NCBI RefSeq assembly: GCF_001618425.1
Contig: NZ_BDCU01000030.1
Span: 1-64,000 of the forward strand
DNA from: Nocardia fusca NBRC 14340
GTDB lineage: Bacteria; Actinomycetota; Actinomycetes; Mycobacteriales; Mycobacteriaceae
Direction of reading: 5' to 3'
Length of the DNA: 64,000 nt
The position numbers were made by a program, and so were the translations under genes. Below are positions 61,080 through 64,000 of this stretch, piece by piece. Position 1 is the stretch's first letter, and each line of letters begins with the position of its first letter. The notes under the pieces were generated by a model. The model was not told the origin of the DNA. It did not search any database and saw only the letters and a list, made by a program, of their open reading frames with translations.

Positions 61080-61116
61080 GGGGCCGGTCGGGTGGTCTGC
61101 CCACCCGACCGGCCCC
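61080..61116. terminator. hairpin 3 between convergent operons
   Basis: Perfect 16-bp stem ggggccggtcgggtgg with its complement and a 5-base loop, just after the end of the minus-strand acyl-CoA synthetase gene. Confidence 0.75.
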
Positions 61117-61122
61117 GTTCCC

Positions 61123-62655
61123 TCATCTCGCAGGTGAGAACCGCTCGCGCAGCTCTCGTTTGAGGATCTTCCCGGTCACATTCTTGGGAAGCGCGTCCAC
61201 GAACTCGACGCGCCGCGGCACCTGGAAACCGGCGAGATGCTCCCGGCAGCCGGCGATGATATCGGCGGCCGCCACGGTCGCTCCGGCTCGCGGCACCACG
61301 ACCGCGCAGACCACCTCGCCCCAGGTCTCATCGGGTACGCCGATGGCGGCGGCCTCGGCGACCGCGGAATGCCGGTACAGCGCCTGCTCCACGGTGAGCG
61401 AGGCGACGTTCTCGCCACCGCTGATGATGAGATCCTTCTTCCGGTCGACGATGTAGACGAAGCCTTCGTCGTCCTGCCGGACCAGATCCCCGGTGCGGAA
61501 CCATCCGTCGGTGAACGCGGCCTCCGTCGCCTGCGGATCGTTCCAGTAACCGGCCGTCACCTGATCGGCGCGTACGACCATCTCGCCGATCTCACCGACC
61601 GCGACATCGGCGAATTCGTCGTCGACGACCCGGATATCGGCCAAGCGCATCGGTTTACCCGCCGACATCAGCAGGCCCGTTTCGCCGGCTGCCGCCCGAC
61701 GATGCGCCGCGGCATCCAGATGCAGCACATTGCCGGCGAGTTCGGTCATGCCCATGCCCTGGTAGAAGTCGCAGCCGAACCGCTGCAACCCCTCCCGCAG
61801 CACCGCGGCCGGAATCGCCGCCGACCCGTAACCGACCGCCTGCAACGTGGTCAGCCCGCTGGTCTCCAGCGCGGGGTCCCGGAGCAGGAAGCTGATCATC
61901 GTCGGCGCCAAACCGGTCTGGGTGACCTGCCATTCGTCCACCAACCGGAGGAACGTGGTGTTGTCGTAGGTCCGGAGGAACCCGACGGTGGCGCCCAGCA
62001 GATGGTTGACCAGCGTGACATATCCGCCGACATGGCACAGCGGGAAGCAGAACAGGAACACCGTGTCCTCGGGCAGGTCCCACTGCAACGCCGACGAGGT
62101 GACCCCGGCGAGGAGGTTGCGATGACTGAGCATCACTCCCTTCGGGGTACCGGTCGTCCCGCTGGTGTACACCAGCCAGGCGGTATCGTCGGCCGCCGGG
62201 CGTACCGGCGGCTCCACGGCCTCCGCCCCACCCACGAATTCCTCCCACGCCGTGGCCGATTCGACGGGACCGCCGATCGATACCACGGTGTGCACGCCGG
62301 GGATCTCCGCCCGGATCCGGGCCACCAGATCGGCGAATTCCGCGGCGACGATCAGCACCCCGGCGCCCGAGTGCCGCAGCAGCGCGGCCACCTGATCCGG
62401 ATGGGACCGGAAGTTCAGGATGGTCAGCGCCATACCGGCCATCGGCACGCCGTAGTAGCAGTCGAAGTACTCCGTGCAGTTGGCGGAGAGGACGGCGACC
62501 CGGTCCCCGGGCGCGGCCACGCCCAGCAGGGCGTTGGCCAGCCTCCGGCTGCGATCGCGCAGCTCTCGGTAGCCGATCCGTTGGTCTTCGAACCGCAACG
62601 CGATACGGTCCGGATGTTTACGTGCGCCGTATTCGACGATGTCACCGACCAGCAC
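61123..62655 (-). CDS. acyl-CoA synthetase (AMP-forming)
   Basis: A 510-residue adenylate-forming ligase of the medium/aryl-acid FadD type. WLVYTSGTTGTPKGVMLSHR is the AMP motif. GMGMTELAGNVLHLDAAAH, GWFRTGDLVRQDDEGFVYIV and the C-terminal Lys region (LPKNVTGKILKRELRERF) are all present. It provides the first CoA activation in the regulon. It follows the cyclase gene on the same strand 51 bases after its stop, so the two form one operon under operator site 2. Confidence 0.9.
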   Translation of the reverse strand: MLVGDIVEYGARKHPDRIALRFEDQRIGYRELRDRSRRLANALLGVAAPGDRVAVLSANCTEYFDCYYGVPMAGMALTILNFRSHPDQVAALLRHSGAGVLIVAAEFADLVARIRAEIPGVHTVVSIGGPVESATAWEEFVGGAEAVEPPVRPAADDTAWLVYTSGTTGTPKGVMLSHRNLLAGVTSSALQWDLPEDTVFLFCFPLCHVGGYVTLVNHLLGATVGFLRTYDNTTFLRLVDEWQVTQTGLAPTMISFLLRDPALETSGLTTLQAVGYGSAAIPAAVLREGLQRFGCDFYQGMGMTELAGNVLHLDAAAHRRAAAGETGLLMSAGKPMRLADIRVVDDEFADVAVGEIGEMVVRADQVTAGYWNDPQATEAAFTDGWFRTGDLVRQDDEGFVYIVDRKKDLIISGGENVASLTVEQALYRHSAVAEAAAIGVPDETWGEVVCAVVVPRAGATVAAADIIAGCREHLAGFQVPRRVEFVDALPKNVTGKILKRELRERFSPAR

Positions 62656-62706
62656 GGGTCCTGCTTCCTTCCCACCGCGGCATCGCGATCGCGTTCATGG
62701 CCGTCC

Positions 62707-63630
62707 TCATCTGATCGCCAGCGGATTGATCGGCGAGCCGATGCCGCGGGTGAACTGCAGGGGCGGACCTGCGTAGAAGAAGTCGTAGCGGCCGTCGGCG
62801 GCACACGCCTCGGACAGATCCTCGAAGTCGAGCATCTCGGCGAGGGTCAGGCCCATATCCCGGATGAGCACCATATGGAGTTCGAACGCGGCGCCCGGGT
62901 TCTCGCCGGGCATCACCTCGACGGCCCAGTTGTCCGAGCCGACCACTGCCACATCGCGTTCCCGCAGCCAGGTCGCACAGTTCAGGCTCAGTCCCGGCTC
63001 TCCCGCCATGAACCCGGCGGCATCGCCGTCGGACAGGAACTTCTTGCGCCAGCCCGTCCGGATCAGCAGGATATCGCCCGCGCCGACCGTGACACCTTGG
63101 GCCGCGGCGACCTCGTCGAGTTCCTCGGGGCCGATCGCGGTACCGGCCTCGAGCCAGTCCACGCCGCGTGCCTTCGCGATATCGAGCAGGACACCGCGCC
63201 CGGCGATGCCGCCCGCCTGGGTGTGGATACCGCATTTGTCGGCGCCCTTGACCGAGACACCGTCCCCGGCGAAGCCGTTGTAGAGCTGGTCGTCGTAGTG
63301 CACGTGGGCGAGCGAATCGTATTGCGAGCCCGCCTGCAGCGGCATGAAGACGTAGTCGTCGGCCCATTTGAAACCACCGGGAAGCACCTGCTCCTGACCG
63401 TTCTCGGACATGAGCCGGATGGGGTTGATACGCGGGCCGCCGGGCTGCGGACCGTCCCCGTCGAGAGGGATCCCCAGATGGAAGACCTCGCCGGTCCGGA
63501 TCAGGCCGGCCGCGGCGGCAACCCGCTCCGGGGTGATGAGATTCGTGGTCCCCCGCTCGTCGTCACTCCCCCAGCGACCCCAGTTGCTCACTTCTCGCCC
63601 GAGCGCGCGCATATCGGGAACTGCAGGCAC
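62707..63630 (-). CDS. cyclase-family (kynurenine-formamidase-like) hydrolase
   Basis: A 307-residue protein of the cyclase family (PF04199). The segment QAGSQYDSLAHVHYDDQLYN aligns with the HxGTHxDxxxH metal motif, with Gln/Ser in place of the first His/Thr as in the long subgroup. GDILLIRTGWRKK and VGSDNWAVEVMPGE follow. GTG at 63630 is preceded by AGGAGG at 5 bases, better than ATG 63669, which lies inside the operator palindrome. It probably opens or closes a lactone or amide ring at the start of the pathway. Confidence 0.85.
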   Translation of the reverse strand: MPAVPDMRALGREVSNWGRWGSDDERGTTNLITPERVAAAAGLIRTGEVFHLGIPLDGDGPQPGGPRINPIRLMSENGQEQVLPGGFKWADDYVFMPLQAGSQYDSLAHVHYDDQLYNGFAGDGVSVKGADKCGIHTQAGGIAGRGVLLDIAKARGVDWLEAGTAIGPEELDEVAAAQGVTVGAGDILLIRTGWRKKFLSDGDAAGFMAGEPGLSLNCATWLRERDVAVVGSDNWAVEVMPGENPGAAFELHMVLIRDMGLTLAEMLDFEDLSEACAADGRYDFFYAGPPLQFTRGIGSPINPLAIR

Positions 63631-63659
63631 CGATGCCTCCTGACTCACTGAGACTGACG

Positions 63660-63673
63660 TGACAGTCATGTCA
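63660..63673. promoter_or_regulatory. TetR-regulon operator, site 2
   Basis: TGACAGTCATGTCA, identical to site 1 (54990-55003) with similar flanks (gac before, ctt after), 29 bases upstream of the cyclase gene start. Confidence 0.8.
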
Positions 63674-63943
63674 ACTTCCGTGGCAAGTGTGATCGCTGAC
63701 ACGCCACCTGTCAAGAGTCCGATGTTCGCCCGGCTCGGCGTCGGACGCCCCTGCTCCCGGCGGTATGCCCACCGCGCCGTTCGCCTCTACGTAGAACGCC
63801 CGCCGGGAGGCAATGCGGTCAACCTCCCGGTGGGCGTGCGGATATGCGGCACCGCAGCCGGATCGGCCGGCGAGGCCGGGCCCGCCCGCCGGTAGCGGAG
63901 CACCTACCCCGGCCGGACCCGGGCGAGGTCGCGAGAGGCCGGC
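63674..63943. other. promoter region, no gene seen
   Basis: Upstream of the cyclase operon. Apart from the operator sites I see no coding signal; open frames here are Arg/Pro-rich. Confidence 0.4.
63697..63713. promoter_or_regulatory. possible secondary operator half-site pair
   Basis: TGACA-N7-TGTCA. Same arms as the main palindrome but with a 7-base spacer, 23 bases further from the cyclase gene. May be a weaker auxiliary site. Confidence 0.4.
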
Positions 63944-64000
63944 CTACCAGCCTCCGATGTGCACGATCCGGTCCAGATCCGCGCGGGCGGCCGGCTTGAA
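63944..64000 (-). CDS. 3' end of a gene entering from the right edge
   Basis: The minus-strand frame open at the window edge reads FKPAARADLDRIVHIGGW and stops with TAG at 63946-63944. Only the last 18 residues are visible, too few for identification. Confidence 0.5.
   Translation of the reverse strand, partial: FKPAARADLDRIVHIGGW

Noticed and set aside
61237..63651. 804-residue plus-strand frame
   Set aside because: It is antisense to the acyl-CoA synthetase and cyclase genes, whose motifs are unmistakable.

Overview
The window is high-GC actinobacterial DNA and most resembles Nocardia or a close relative. The evidence is dense operons with ATGA/GTGA stop-start overlaps, a SAM-IV riboswitch (a class typical of Actinomycetales), PknB-type kinase, DUF3558-like lipoproteins, roadblock operons and large CoA-linked catabolic operons. 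The species is not determined.

Bases 1-33,400 are mostly accessory. They open with a DnaB-paralogue gene that carries a DciA-like N-terminal domain and a Walker A motif without its lysine (40-1425). Small and Cys-rich genes follow, then a TPR-type regulator whose upstream region holds an array of 9-bp repeats. A compact plus-strand operon (4990-10274) encodes a small peptide, a PIG-L deacetylase, a UDP-sugar dehydrogenase, a UDP-xylose-synthase-like decarboxylase, a ubiquitin-like sulfur carrier ending in GG, a SUMF1/EgtB-type protein and a GalE-like epimerase. It looks like an uncharacterised sugar or sulfur-sugar pathway. A Prim-Pol operon (11247-12362), two unknown proteins and a Tn554-type recombinase trio (14321-18796) follow. 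Beside the trio lies a two-gene PIN-domain module. A VOC-family gene is split by a 2,249-bp Tn3-family non-autonomous element (22163-24411) with 38-bp terminal repeats and a perfect 5-bp target duplication (TGCAC). Removing the element restores the reading frame exactly. Next come a nucleoside-hydrolase-like protein, a PknB-like kinase flanked by two paralogous lipoproteins, a deaminase, and a truncated histidine kinase with an intact response regulator.

Bases 33,400-52,600 look more chromosomal. A TetR regulator diverges from a seven-gene oxidation/activation operon (diiron-like hydrolase, ferredoxin reductase, SRPBCC, Baeyer-Villiger-type monooxygenase, SDR, esterase, FadD) that recalls the mycobacterial mymA operon. 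A minus-strand operon of three roadblock proteins and a DUF4388-like/winged-helix protein follows. Then come a DMT exporter, a thiamine-binding protein, a YdcF protein, a MerR/deacetylase divergent pair and an Eis-like acetyltransferase. A cysteine-desulfurase-like gene sits under a SAM-IV riboswitch, opposite a frameshifted alkanesulfonate-monooxygenase-like gene.

Bases 52,600-64,000 form a catabolic regulon: SDR, carboxymuconolactone-decarboxylase-like protein, VOC dioxygenase, TetR, CoA-transferase, HMG-CoA-lyase-like, SnoaL-like, acyl-CoA dehydrogenase, phosphotransferase-DUF6285 fusion, acyl-CoA synthetase and a cyclase-family hydrolase. The same 14-bp palindrome TGACAGTCATGTCA lies in front of the TetR/VOC pair and in front of the cyclase gene 8.7 kb away, which ties the ends together. 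The substrate is unknown.
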